Source: Nostoc sp. ATCC 53789
GTDB lineage: Bacteria > Cyanobacteriota > Cyanobacteriia > Cyanobacteriales > Nostocaceae
NCBI RefSeq assembly: GCF_009873495.1
Contig: NZ_CP046703.1
Coordinates: 806,001 to 870,000 of the forward strand
Direction of reading: 5' to 3'
Length of the DNA stretch: 64,000 nucleotides
Positions 1-9,276 of the stretch are shown in pieces. The notes beneath the pieces are model-generated. The model was not told the DNA's origin. It did not search any database and saw nothing but the letters and a program-made list of their open reading frames with translations. The translations under genes and the position numbers were made by a program. The stretch's first letter is position 1, and each line of letters opens with the position of its first letter.

Positions 1-659
1 GTTGTGCGCCGTGAAGATAAAGCATCTGTCCAATAAAGCAGCATCAAGCCAACGTAGAGAGTCGTGAACAACATTTTCAACCCTGCACAATAGGGGGCAA
101 CTTCTACAATGCGTCCTCCCACGTAGAGATTGATTTCATTTACTGTTACGTCCATACCAAATTGATTCAATATGAAACCTGCCGTACCAGCAATGAAGCT
201 TTGCAGAGGCAAGGTATAGGGCGCAATGAGATAGGGTGCTGCTGTCGGGGTGGCTAAAAATACCAGTAGCAGGGGGAATCCTTGCGATCGCAAACCTGCT
301 ATTCCTTTAAACCACAAACATAATCCTGCCAGGATAACGGGCAAGGAAAGGTTAACCCACTCTGTAACACCACTAAGATAAAACACTGCCCCTAGTAACA
401 ATAAAACAGCGCTCAAAGGATGTGTGGTATCTGGTAAACGTTTCCACTTTTTTCGGTTTATCCAGGCCAGATAAGCCGCAAATGGTAAACCAATAATTCC
501 GTGGCTGAAATATTCGTGTTCTGTACTGATATTTTTGTTCAGCCAACCATCCAACCAGTGTAGCAATATAGGCGCATAAAGCAGCAGCAAAACGCCTATA
601 ATAGCTAGATTCAATAAGTCTGAGGCGTTTCTTTTTTTAATCTGTTGCTGGAGTGCCAT
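1..659 (-). CDS. Exosortase family protein (cyanoexosortase, probably B type), 3' end cut by window
   Basis: Integral membrane cysteine transpeptidase/protease that cleaves PEP-CTERM-type sorting signals of exported proteins. I translated 219 codons from the ATG at 659; the gene runs off the left edge. Seen: several hydrophobic membrane segments, an early EHEYFSHG motif and the active-site cysteine in EVAPYCAGLKML. The catalytic Arg and His should lie in the missing part. The EHEYFSHG form and cyanobacterial context suggest the cyanoexosortase B group, but the A/B assignment is by recall. The sugar aminotransferase gene lies upstream on the same strand, which fits an exopolysaccharide/export locus. 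Confidence 0.8.
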   Translation of the reverse strand, partial: MALQQQIKKRNASDLLNLAIIGVLLLLYAPILLHWLDGWLNKNISTEHEYFSHGIIGLPFAAYLAWINRKKWKRLPDTTHPLSAVLLLLGAVFYLSGVTEWVNLSLPVILAGLCLWFKGIAGLRSQGFPLLLVFLATPTAAPYLIAPYTLPLQSFIAGTAGFILNQFGMDVTVNEINLYVGGRIVEVAPYCAGLKMLFTTLYVGLMLLYWTDALSSRRT

Positions 660-749
660 GATTTTTATTGGTCATTGGTCATTTGCAAAGGACAACTGAC
701 AAAGAACAAATGTCTAATTGTTGGATGCACATATAAGTATGAATTAAAT

Positions 750-1943
750 TTAGGCTACCACGCTGTCAAGGTCGGCATTGGAGTTTTCATCTACCTGAGA
801 AGTTGTTGAAACTGCATGAGCGATCGCAGCTACAACTTCTTTAACTTGGCTACTGCTCAAACCAGGATACATCGGTAATGATAATATTTGCTGTGACAGT
901 TTTTCTGCTTGGGGAAAATCTCCGGGCTGATAGCCTAAATTGCTGAATGCTGGCTGGAGATGACAAGGAATTGGGTAGTGAATGCCGGTTTGAATTCCCA
1001 CTGCTGTGAGTTTTTCTTGGAGTTGCTGGCGTTCTATTGGGCAAGAATCATCAACTTTAATGACATAAAGATGATAAACGTGTCCTGTATCACTTTGGTT
1101 TTCTATAGGAATAATACCAGTAGTTGCCAAGGGTGCTAGTTCAGCATCATACTGCTGGGCAATAGTCAAGCGATCGCGATTCCACTGTGGCAAATATGGT
1201 AATTTTTGGTGCAAAATAGCTGCTTGTAAAGTATCCAAGCGGCTATTTGTACCGGGTTCAGTATGAAAATACTTTTGCGATGCACCATAATTTCGCAAAC
1301 GTCCCATCTTCTGGGCGACATCTGAATCTCGTGTCAGCAGCATTCCCCCATCCCCAAATGCTCCCAAATTTTTGCTGGGATAGAAACTAAAAGCTGCTGC
1401 TATGCCTACTGAACCAGCGTGATATCCGTCTCTTTGGGCAAGGTGTGCTTGGGCGGCATCTTCAAAAATTAGTAGTTTGTAGGTATCAGCAAATTTGATG
1501 AGTTCACGTGGTGATACCATTTGTCCATAGAGATGTACAGGAATAATTGCTTTAGTCTGAGGCGTAACTGCCTTTGCTGCGGCCTCTAAATCAATTAAAG
1601 CTGTTTGGCGATCGCAATCTACCAGAATTGGCTTCGCGCCAGCGCGGATAACCCCAATCAAGGTTGCGATAAAAGTGTTGGCTGGTAAAATTACCTCATC
1701 GCCAGCACCAATATTACAAGCTTGCAATCCGAGAGCGATCGCATCTGTTCCTGATGCAACACCAACACCATAAGCTGCCCCCGATACTGCCGCAAATGCT
1801 GCTTCAAAATCTGAGAGTGCTTGCCCTAAAATAAAATCTCCCTGTTCCAATACAGATTGGATTGCATATTGCAATTGCATTTGAATTGGTTCATGTTGCA
1901 ACTTCAGGTCTACAAAAGGAACTCTAACAGCCATTTTATTCAT
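750..1943 (-). CDS. DegT/DnrJ/EryC1/StrS family sugar aminotransferase
   Basis: PLP-dependent aminotransferase of the fold-type I sugar family, which converts nucleotide-linked keto-sugars to amino-sugars for surface polysaccharides. The 397 residues are normal for the family. Seen: N-terminal VPFVDLKLQ, the cofactor-binding GTDAI region, the EDAAQAH segment and the PLP lysine in SFYPSKNLGAFGDGG. The ATG at 1943 is preceded by AAGGACA at Shine-Dalgarno distance. The exosortase gene follows on the same strand after 90 bp containing short TCATTTG/AAGGACA-type repeats. The sugar substrate cannot be told from sequence. Confidence 0.88.
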   Translation of the reverse strand: MNKMAVRVPFVDLKLQHEPIQMQLQYAIQSVLEQGDFILGQALSDFEAAFAAVSGAAYGVGVASGTDAIALGLQACNIGAGDEVILPANTFIATLIGVIRAGAKPILVDCDRQTALIDLEAAAKAVTPQTKAIIPVHLYGQMVSPRELIKFADTYKLLIFEDAAQAHLAQRDGYHAGSVGIAAAFSFYPSKNLGAFGDGGMLLTRDSDVAQKMGRLRNYGASQKYFHTEPGTNSRLDTLQAAILHQKLPYLPQWNRDRLTIAQQYDAELAPLATTGIIPIENQSDTGHVYHLYVIKVDDSCPIERQQLQEKLTAVGIQTGIHYPIPCHLQPAFSNLGYQPGDFPQAEKLSQQILSLPMYPGLSSSQVKEVVAAIAHAVSTTSQVDENSNADLDSVVA

Positions 1944-2494
1944 TAGTAGTTGTCCTTAAAAAATATTTCCTCAGATGGAAAAAATAAAAAAGCCTAAACA
2001 ATTTTCAGCATGAAATTGTAATAGGTTCAATCTATTCGATCGAGACTTACATAAACTATCTAGGATTGTCTGCCACGAGTGTTAGCTGTTATAAGTAATA
2101 ATTGCTATAAAAATTACCCAAATATAATTTTGTAAGTTAATTTACTTAGGGTTTGCCAGTAAGAATTTTTCCTTCTGTACATAAAGAATGACAGCTCCTT
2201 TGTATTGTATCCTTAGGGTTAGCTTACCCTGGCTGAATCCAAATCTAACGCAATCTGACTGTAAAATCCCAAGCAATAAAGACTACACCAGTACTAAATA
2301 AAGAATATCTAGCACCAGTAATTAGTAACTTGTGCATACCGCATCGCCGAGTTAATGGAAGGGAGAAAAAAATTTTGCCCTAAATTTGTTTGTCAGAGGC
2401 AAAATTAGGGAATGCTTAAAAATAGCAATTGATAACCTAGAAATAGGACTTGGATCAATTACACGATAGAGAAATTATTAAGGTAGCAGTGGCA
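1944..2494. other. Intergenic region, divergent promoters expected
   Basis: About 550 bp between the aminotransferase (leftward) and the GAF/kinase-like gene (rightward). It is AT-rich with no convincing open frame, RNA gene or strong hairpin. Promoters for both genes must lie here, but I cannot place them. Confidence 0.5.
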
Positions 2495-4048
2495 ATGATA
2501 GAGCCTGAAAACAAATTATTTGCCCTAAAGGATGGTTGGGATTCTCATGAATCAAGAGAACAGCAACGCCTAAAAGCTTTGTCGGATTTAGGTTTGCGGC
2601 AACCAGAAACGATTCCGGTTTTTGAAGAAGCCACACAGACTGCTGCCCACTTTTTGGAAGCACCAATTTCCATATTGGGATTTGTGGATCAAGAACGTCA
2701 CTGGTTCAAGTCAGCAGTGGGCTTATCTAGGCTGGGGCTAATGAATCAGTTGGCACAAAGCCGCCAACTGTCACGCCGGGAATCGTTCTGCACTCAGGTT
2801 GTAGAGAGCCTTCAAATATTTGTAATTAATGATACACATAAACTTACAGACCCAGTACTTGTTAGCAGCAAGCTGGTGCAGGATTATGGTATTCGTGCTT
2901 ACTTAGGAGCGCCACTCATTGATGCTGAGGGAAATTGTTTGGGTGCGTTGGCAGTGATGGATTTAGTGCCGCGCAATTTTACAACCCGAGACATTGAGTT
3001 TTTACAAATCATAGCTCGTTGGAGCATGAGTGAATTTGAGCGGAACCGACTTTTGCAAGGCAAACTCGAATCAACCACTCTCAAGACCGCTTCTATATTT
3101 TCGCTTAATGATGAACGTAACACTGAAATTAAAATCACCACACCCACTCAAGATAGCGGCTCTGTTTCTACCAAGCAACTGAAACTGGAACTTTTGGGTC
3201 AGTTAACTCAGGAGTTACGCACGCCTTTAACATCTGTACTTGGTATGGCTAGTGTTTTAGGACGTGAAATTTATGGGCCTTTGACGACTAAGCAAAGAGA
3301 ATATTTAGAAATTATCCAACATAGTGGTCGGTATTTACTTTCCCTAGTAAACGAAATTACCGAACTAGGAGCTATGGATGACAACTCAACTGTACTGAAT
3401 TTAGCTCCTGTGGATATTGAAATGCTATGTCAACAAGCTATCAATACCCTTGAAGAAGTGGCTAATCGCCGCGAGCAAGACATTCGCCTCTCTATAGAAC
3501 CGGGACGTAATCGCATTTGGCCTTTAGATAAAGACAAGGTGCGACAAATGTTATATCACCTGGTTTTCAGTGTGATTCAACTTTCGGCTACAGGTAGCAT
3601 TGTTCGCATCCATGTTTCTTACAAGGAAGATACGCTCAACATTACTATTTGGGTTTCTCATCCCTGGTTAGGGGACGGCATTACTGAGGTTGACCCCTAC
3701 TTCCGTCTCAATTCTTTGTCTCTGCTAGAGTTAACTGGTGAAGTCGCAACTTACAATACTCATATAGAAGGACAACAGCAACTAGAGACTTCATCAGTAG
3801 CAGTGGACAATTCCAAAAGCCTGAGTGATTCCCACTCCAATTTTCTTGCTGCGAGTTCCGGTCTAAATTTAGCTAAATTACATGGAAGCCTTTCTCGTGA
3901 AAGCTTGGGTCTATTGCTAAGTTGTCAACTAGCAGAGTTGCACGCTGGACAAATTTTGATTCAAGGTTCACCAGAATCAGGATATCGTTATGTGCTTTCT
4001 TTGCCACTGCAACTGGCAACTCCCTCGCAAGCAATTAGTGATGTCTGA
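2495..4048 (+). CDS. GAF domain protein with degenerate histidine-kinase core (pseudokinase)
   Basis: Residue numbers here count from the alternative TTG at 2450. A GAF sensor domain occupies about residues 50-200, followed by a HisKA-like helix region and a vestigial ATPase domain. The H-box reads QLTQELRTPL at 251-260, so the phosphoacceptor His of the usual SHELRTPL is Gln254. The N-box region reads QMLYHLVFSVIQLS (366-379) and lacks the usual Asn pair, and no DxGxG box is visible. It therefore probably does not autophosphorylate and may be a ligand-sensing scaffold or regulator of another kinase. The ATG at 2495 has AAGG upstream; the in-frame TTG at 2450 is less likely. ictB lies ~195 bp downstream. 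Confidence 0.75.
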   Translation: MIEPENKLFALKDGWDSHESREQQRLKALSDLGLRQPETIPVFEEATQTAAHFLEAPISILGFVDQERHWFKSAVGLSRLGLMNQLAQSRQLSRRESFCTQVVESLQIFVINDTHKLTDPVLVSSKLVQDYGIRAYLGAPLIDAEGNCLGALAVMDLVPRNFTTRDIEFLQIIARWSMSEFERNRLLQGKLESTTLKTASIFSLNDERNTEIKITTPTQDSGSVSTKQLKLELLGQLTQELRTPLTSVLGMASVLGREIYGPLTTKQREYLEIIQHSGRYLLSLVNEITELGAMDDNSTVLNLAPVDIEMLCQQAINTLEEVANRREQDIRLSIEPGRNRIWPLDKDKVRQMLYHLVFSVIQLSATGSIVRIHVSYKEDTLNITIWVSHPWLGDGITEVDPYFRLNSLSLLELTGEVATYNTHIEGQQQLETSSVAVDNSKSLSDSHSNFLAASSGLNLAKLHGSLSRESLGLLLSCQLAELHAGQILIQGSPESGYRYVLSLPLQLATPSQAISDV

Positions 4049-4243
4049 TCACAGCCAGTAGAGAACCGATTACAGGTGATAGGGAATAGGGAAAGACAAA
4101 TTCATACTTTGTTATGTAGTAAGTACATGAATTAAAAGCGTCATTACTAATTTACAAACTACGTTATTACCTTTTTATAGCCATAGGCATTATGATCAAA
4201 TCCAAGTTCTGCGTCGGCAGGCTAATTGATCGCAATGTTTTTT

Positions 4244-5662
4244 ATGAATTTAGTCTGGCAACTATTTACTTTATCATCTTTACCGCTCAAAGAATATCTT
4301 GCTACCAGTTACGTACACCGTTATCTGGTGGGACTGTTAAGGTCTTGGCGGCAAACCAGCGTCTTGATTCAGTGGGGAGATGCGATCGCAGCTGTATTAC
4401 TCAGCTCAATATATGCCCTTGCACCTTTTGCTTCGAGTACGTTGGTAGGTTTGTTACTGGTGGCTTGTGTGGGATTTTGGCTGTTGTTGACTTTATCTGA
4501 TGAAGTCACACCAGCAAATGTCTCGTCAGTCACTCCCATTCACCTACTAGTATTGCTCTACTGGGGAATTGCTGTAATCGCAACAGCATTATCACCAGTC
4601 AAAAAAGCGGCACTTAACGACTTGGGAACGTTGACCTTGTATTTGCTACTATTTGCCCTTTGTGCCAGGGTATTAAGGTCGCCTCGCCTCCGGTCTTGGA
4701 TTCTCACCCTTTATCTGCACGTATCCTTAATTGTCAGTGTCTATGGATTGCGGCAATGGTTTTTTGGAGCCACAGCACTGGCAACTTGGGTTGATCCAGA
4801 ATCTCCTCTGTCTAAGACTACAAGGGTCTACAGTTATTTAGGAAATCCCAACTTATTGGCTGGATACCTGTTACCAGCAGTAATTTTTAGCTTGGTGGCA
4901 ATTTTTGCATGGCAAAGCTGGCTCAAAAAAGCTTTAGCATTAACAATGTTAATTGTCAATACTGCCTGCCTGATCCTGACTTTTAGTCGTGGCGGTTGGA
5001 TTGGACTAGTGGTAGCAGTTTTGGCTGTGGTGGCATTGCTAATTTTTTGGAAGAGTGTGGAAATGCCTCCTTTTTGGCGTACTTGGTCGCTGCCCATTGT
5101 CTTAGGAGGTTTAATCGGGATATTACTCTTAGCAGTGATATTTGTAGAGCCAGTTCGCCTGCGGGTGTTCAGCATTTTTGCTGACCGTAAAGATAGCAGT
5201 AATAATTTTCGTCGAAATGTGTGGGATGCTGTCTTTGAGATGATTCGCGATCGCCCAATTTTCGGCATTGGGCCGGGTCACAACTCTTTTAATAAAGTTT
5301 ATCCACTCTACCAACGCCCTCGATACACTGCTTTAAGTGCTTATTCGATTTTGTTTGAAGTGACTGTAGAAACTGGGTTTGTTGGTTTAGCCTGCTTTCT
5401 CTGGCTAATAATCGTTACATTTAATACGGCGCTTTTGCAAGTACGACGATTGCGCCGATTGAGAAGTGTAGAGGGATTTTGGTTAATTGGAGCGATCGCT
5501 ATTTTGTTGGGTATGCTAGCTCACGGCACTGTAGATACTGTCTGGTATCGTCCTGAAGTCAATACCCTCTGGTGGCTCATCGTTGCTTTAATTGCCAGCT
5601 ACTGGACACCTTTAACTCAAAACCAGACAAATCCATCTAACCCAGAACCAGCAGTAAACTAA
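4244..5662 (+). CDS. ictB: IctB family membrane protein (O-antigen ligase superfamily)
   Basis: Polytopic membrane protein of about 472 residues with ten or more hydrophobic segments and the Wzy/O-antigen-ligase signature in its second half (segment RNVWDAVFEMIRDRPIFGIG, then GPGHNSFN). IctB was named as a putative inorganic-carbon transporter of cyanobacteria, but its fold is that of O-antigen ligases and its true activity is unsettled. The ATG at 4244 (MNLVWQ) matches the IctB N-terminus I remember; an upstream TTG (4226) and ATG (4235) are in frame. No other carbon-concentration gene is close by. Confidence 0.85.
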   Translation: MNLVWQLFTLSSLPLKEYLATSYVHRYLVGLLRSWRQTSVLIQWGDAIAAVLLSSIYALAPFASSTLVGLLLVACVGFWLLLTLSDEVTPANVSSVTPIHLLVLLYWGIAVIATALSPVKKAALNDLGTLTLYLLLFALCARVLRSPRLRSWILTLYLHVSLIVSVYGLRQWFFGATALATWVDPESPLSKTTRVYSYLGNPNLLAGYLLPAVIFSLVAIFAWQSWLKKALALTMLIVNTACLILTFSRGGWIGLVVAVLAVVALLIFWKSVEMPPFWRTWSLPIVLGGLIGILLLAVIFVEPVRLRVFSIFADRKDSSNNFRRNVWDAVFEMIRDRPIFGIGPGHNSFNKVYPLYQRPRYTALSAYSILFEVTVETGFVGLACFLWLIIVTFNTALLQVRRLRRLRSVEGFWLIGAIAILLGMLAHGTVDTVWYRPEVNTLWWLIVALIASYWTPLTQNQTNPSNPEPAVN

Positions 5663-5725
5663 TACGAGCAAATTGTCAGTTGTTTTTCTACTGAACAACT
5701 GACAAATGAATGAATTTTGAATTGT

Positions 5726-6004
5726 CTAGTCCCTGTAAGTAGTGGCACCTGGGGCATTAGGGTCGCGATAAGCAGTCGGTTCGTGATCACGCTTTTTACC
5801 AGCCAAACCAGCTAGACCGAATAAACCAAGTAATCCTAGCCAACCCCAATCAAAATCGTTGCGATCGTAAGTGGTCGTTCTGGGAGCAGTAGTGGCTCCG
5901 GGATCAGTTGTTGTCTGAGCTTGTGCGGATAGAGTTAAGGGTAAAATTCCCATACTCAAGGTGAGAATGCCTGCGCCAACAGCTGTAATGAAATTACTTT
6001 TCAT
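5726..6004 (-). CDS. WGxxGxxG family small secreted/anchored protein
   Basis: A 92-residue protein. The start MKSNFITAVGAGIL gives a clean signal peptide ending near SAQAQ. It is followed by a Thr/Pro/Asp-rich spacer, the tryptophan-glycine hydrophobic motif WGWLGLLGLFGLAGL and a basic KKRD tail, the layout of WGxxGxxG sorting-signal proteins. An in-frame start at 6061 would put 19 extra residues before the signal peptide and is rejected. The 15-residue Gly/Leu stretch is probably a membrane anchor. Its function is unknown, and no dedicated processing enzyme is adjacent. Confidence 0.7.
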   Translation of the reverse strand: MKSNFITAVGAGILTLSMGILPLTLSAQAQTTTDPGATTAPRTTTYDRNDFDWGWLGLLGLFGLAGLAGKKRDHEPTAYRDPNAPGATTYRD

Positions 6005-6186
6005 AAGTTGTGACAATTCCTTATGCCATCCGAAGTTACTCACCACTGTATCGATTCTCAACCTTCATAAAATCAATCTGTGGCTATAAACTAGGGCTTT
6101 TTATAAGTCACGCTGTGGACATACAACATGGTTTTCACAGCAATCTGTTTCTCACTCTGGTGTGGTAGTTTGAACCACAATTATCC

Positions 6187-6654
6187 TTAATAGCTTTTCA
6201 TTGCGCGTTGAATGTCACGCTGATCTTGCCGTCGTTTCAGGTCTTCTCGCTTATCGTGGAGCTTTTTACCTTTGCCAAGGGCTATACTCACTTTTACCCA
6301 GCCCCGTTTGAGATACATTTTCAAAGGGATTAAAGTTAGACCTTGCTGTTCTACTTTGCCAATTAGCTTGCGGAGTTCTTGACGATGCAACAGCAGCTTT
6401 CGTGTCCGCCGTGGTTCATGATTAAAATATTGTCCACTGGCGTTGTAGGGCGAGATATGAATATTGATCAACCATGCTTCGCCATTGCGAAGCAAAGCAT
6501 AGCCATCTTGGAGATTTACTTTACCCGCACGAATTGACTTAACCTCGGTTCCTGTCAACTCAATTCCGGCTTCGTAAGTTTCCAGAATTTCATACAAATA
6601 ACGGGCTTGACGGTTGTCAGCAATAACTTTGTAACCTTCGTTCTTGTCGCTCAT
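6187..6654 (-). CDS. smpB: SsrA-binding protein SmpB
   Basis: Partner of tmRNA in trans-translation, which rescues stalled ribosomes and tags unfinished proteins. At 155 residues it is the usual length. Conserved blocks are visible: ADNRQARYLYEILETYEAGI at the N-terminus, GTEVKSIRAGKVNL, the LLLHRQE stretch, and the basic C-terminal tail GKKLHDKREDLKRRQ that is disordered in solution and reaches the decoding centre. It stands alone on the minus strand. No tmRNA gene was seen in the window. Confidence 0.97.
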   Translation of the reverse strand: MSDKNEGYKVIADNRQARYLYEILETYEAGIELTGTEVKSIRAGKVNLQDGYALLRNGEAWLINIHISPYNASGQYFNHEPRRTRKLLLHRQELRKLIGKVEQQGLTLIPLKMYLKRGWVKVSIALGKGKKLHDKREDLKRRQDQRDIQRAMKSY

Positions 6655-7348
6655 TGATAATTTTGTGCGTTTTAAATGTACCTAAAAAATTATTTGGATT
6701 GCCTGGCGAATTATAGGGTATTCATTATAACCGCTAGAAATATTGAACTGTATATCACTAATTTAGCTTTTCTAAGTTCACAATTAAGAGTTTTCTAGTA
6801 ACTTTTAAGTTACCTGATATTGATTACATCTGAGGTTTATCCAGAACTTGGGAATTTTACCTCAAGTTTCACCAAGCTTGATTTTGTGCAGTTTCACAAA
6901 GACTTGTAAGTAAATCGGCGTAAATAATTAAAGTTTTGTAGTATACCTTGTTGGGTATCTTGCTACAAGACGCTAATCCTAGAAAGGGCTGAAGCCTTCT
7001 CTACAAACTTATTTCAATTCATGCCTACTTAACTTATATTTTGGTAAATTACTGATAAAATTAATAATAATTTATACTATAATGGAAACCTGCTCTGCCT
7101 TATTAATGAGTTGTTACAAATTAAAAAGCTCTCTATGCTTCCTGATCTGAGGGAGTTAAAGGTGAGTTGCACTTCGTTAACCTTCCAAAAGATTTAAGAT
7201 TTTCTTTATAAATCAACCCTGAAGGCAGTCATTACCTGGTAATCCTGTCATAGTATGAAACATAAGAACACTATTCTTGCCAGTGTTCACCGATGAAGCG
7301 CGTAGAAGCAAATTTCTGAGTAAAAAAAATGCTAGGGGTGTATTGTCC
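6655..7348. other. Long intergenic region without a gene
   Basis: About 690 bp of AT-rich DNA between divergent smpB and the response-regulator gene. A weak inverted repeat is centred near 6957 (ATACC/GGTAT with flanking GTAG/CTAC). No coding frame or tRNA-like structure was found. Transcription signals of both neighbours should lie here. Confidence 0.45.
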
Positions 7349-8032
7349 ATGCCCTTGACGATCCTTGTAGTGGATGATGATTTGGGCACTCGTCTGTCTG
7401 TTAGCGACTATCTTGAACTGTCTGGCTACTGTGTGATCACGGCTAATGACGGTCAAGAGGCTTTGTTTATGGTGGATGAGCATAATCCTGATTTGATTGT
7501 CACGGATATCATCATGCCACAGATGAATGGCTACGAACTGGTGCGTAGGGTGCGTCAACAACCAATGTTTCGCTTATTACCTGTAATTTTATTAACAGCC
7601 CGAACTAAGACCCAGGAAAGAATTCTGGGCTATCAGTCAGGGTGCGATTTATACTTACCCAAACCTTTTGAATTGGAAGAGTTAGCAGCAGCAATCCGCA
7701 ATCTTTTGGAGCGATCGCAAATTATTCAATCGGAGTATCGCTTTTCTCATAAAGAAAGTTTGGGCATTTCCGGCTCTACAAAAGCGGAGGATGCCCATAA
7801 TTCTCTGTCTACTAAAATTCAGACATCCCACTTAGACTCATCGCTAACTCATAGAGAACAAGAAGTCTTAGAGTTATTGACTCATGGTTTGTCTAATGCC
7901 GATATGGGTCATCAGCTACACCTGAGTCCTCGCACAGTGGAAAAGTACGTTAGTAGTTTATTGAGAAAAACTTCAACCAGCAACCGAGCAGAATTAGTGC
8001 GTTTTGCTATGAAGCATGGTTTAGTCGAATAA
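7349..8032 (+). CDS. Response regulator, REC + LuxR/NarL-type HTH
   Basis: Two-component transcription factor of 227 residues from the ATG at 7349 (MPLTILVVDDD). The receiver domain covers 1-120, with acidic pair D10/D11, phospho-acceptor D53 in LIVTDIIMP, T83 and K105 in LPKPFE. A linker of about 40 residues leads to a C-terminal LuxR HTH (LTHREQEVLELL...SPRTVEKYVSSLL). AGGGG lies upstream of the ATG; the longer frame from a TTG at 7277 is unlikely. No sensor kinase is adjacent. The layout resembles the chloroplast/cyanobacterial Ycf29 family, but I cannot prove that relation. Confidence 0.88.
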   Translation: MPLTILVVDDDLGTRLSVSDYLELSGYCVITANDGQEALFMVDEHNPDLIVTDIIMPQMNGYELVRRVRQQPMFRLLPVILLTARTKTQERILGYQSGCDLYLPKPFELEELAAAIRNLLERSQIIQSEYRFSHKESLGISGSTKAEDAHNSLSTKIQTSHLDSSLTHREQEVLELLTHGLSNADMGHQLHLSPRTVEKYVSSLLRKTSTSNRAELVRFAMKHGLVE

Positions 8033-8059
8033 AAAAGGTGAGGAGTTAAGAATTAAAAC

Positions 8060-8539
8060 TCAGAACTCTTCACTTTTAACTTTTGTGAGCAGACCTTCAC
8101 AAGCATCAATCAGTAAATCAATAACCTGATTAAATCCGTCTTGACCACCGTAGTAAGGATCTGGAACTTCCTTTAAGGTGTGTCGAGAGCAAAACTCACA
8201 CATCAAACGCACTTTATGCTGATATTGCTCAGTGCGATCGAGAGTGAGGATATTCTCATAATTTTCTTGATCCATCGCCAAAATTAAATCAAAGTCTTGA
8301 AAGTCTGACTTTTGAAACTGGCGTGCTTGACCACGTAGTTTAATTCCCAACTTTGTACCAGCCGCAGCACTCATGCGTCTGTCGGGTGGGCTACCCACGT
8401 GATAACTAGATGTACCAGCTGAATCACAGATGATGGCATCGCTCAAGCCTGCCTGCTCAATTAGATGATTCATTATGTTTTCTGCCGATGGCGATCGGCA
8501 GATGTTACCTAAGCAGACAAATAGCAACTTGTAAGGCAT
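8060..8539 (-). CDS. Low-molecular-weight protein-tyrosine phosphatase
   Basis: Cytosolic phosphatase that removes phosphate from tyrosine residues, in bacteria often acting on exopolysaccharide tyrosine kinases. The P-loop CLGNICRS (C9 to R15) starts at the usual place when the protein begins at MPYKLLFV (8539). The general-acid region DPYYGG lies near the C-terminus. A start at 8569 would add ten residues. It is convergent with the response-regulator gene. Upstream DNA to 8750 is a patchwork of short repeats. Confidence 0.9.
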   Translation of the reverse strand: MPYKLLFVCLGNICRSPSAENIMNHLIEQAGLSDAIICDSAGTSSYHVGSPPDRRMSAAAGTKLGIKLRGQARQFQKSDFQDFDLILAMDQENYENILTLDRTEQYQHKVRLMCEFCSRHTLKEVPDPYYGGQDGFNQVIDLLIDACEGLLTKVKSEEF

Positions 8540-8569
8540 AGATATTTTTTGTCCTCTGTCAATAGTCAT

Positions 8570-8749
8570 TTGTCCTTTGTCTTTTGACTAATGACCCTTC
8601 GGGTGAAGCTCCTGCGTCGCTAACACTTCTCTACGAGACGCTACGCGAACGCTAACACCAGTTGCTCAGGGGGAAACCTCCTTTCTTCCTTTGGGAGAAG
8701 ACCGCACTGGCTCACCAATGACTAATGACCAATGACTAATGACCAATGA
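8570..8749. repeat. Intergenic short-repeat patch (ATGACCA-type and palindromic units)
   Basis: The region holds tandem and inverted copies of TNATGACCAATGAC-like units and a block GAGACGCTACGCGAACGC resembling the palindromic extragenic repeats common in Nostoc. Related ATGACCA/TCATTTGTCC tracts occur near 660-710, 14010-14050, 17145-17180, 18890-18955 and 30240-30320, always between genes. Confidence 0.65.
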
Positions 8750-9097
8750 CTAAAATCCAGGTAACTCCAACCCACTGGTTAATTCTTCCATACGTTCCCG
8801 CATTGTTGCTGTGGACTTGTTGTAGGCTTCTTTCATTGCCACCGTCACGAGATCGGAAAGTACTTCTGCACCTTCTGCAAGAGCATCTGGAGAAATTTCT
8901 ACTCGCTTGGGTTCTTGGTTCCCACTGACAATCACCTTCACCAGACCACCGCCAGATTCTCCTAGAATCTCCATTTGCTCCAATTCTTCTTGGAGTCGCT
9001 TTGCACCTTCTTGAACTTGCTGTGCTTTCTTAAAAGCATCGGCTAGTTCCTTCATTTTTCCTAAGCCAAAGCCAAATCCCTGTCCTTTTCCTGTCAT
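8750..9097 (-). CDS. YbaB/EbfC family nucleoid-associated protein
   Basis: Small DNA-binding protein of 115 residues. A glycine-rich N-terminus ([16 protein letters not shown]) leads to a helix with [20 protein letters not shown], then the beta strands [18 protein letters not shown] and the C-terminal helix [13 protein letters not shown], which is the YbaB fold. Such proteins dimerise as tweezers and bind DNA with little sequence specificity. In many bacteria the gene follows dnaX; here its neighbours are murB upstream (180 bp) and the phosphatase downstream. Confidence 0.92.
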   Translation of the reverse strand: MTGKGQGFGFGLGKMKELADAFKKAQQVQEGAKRLQEELEQMEILGESGGGLVKVIVSGNQEPKRVEISPDALAEGAEVLSDLVTVAMKEAYNKSTATMRERMEELTSGLELPGF

Positions 9098-9276
9098 AAT
9101 TATTTGTACGCTTGTGCGTTGAATAACAAATCAAATTCAATTATAGATGCGGTAAGTAATTTGCCTCTTTTTTTACCAATAATTAATGCATCTGGGAATT
9201 GGGCACTGGGCATTGGTTATGATACATCTTTACTGATATGCCTAGTTCCCAATCCCCATCCCCAGAATTGAAAGTT

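Noticed and set aside
4192..4500. 102-codon frame overlapping the start of ictB in another frame
   Set aside because: Cys/Ile-rich random composition, no ribosome-binding site, and it overlaps a clear IctB protein.
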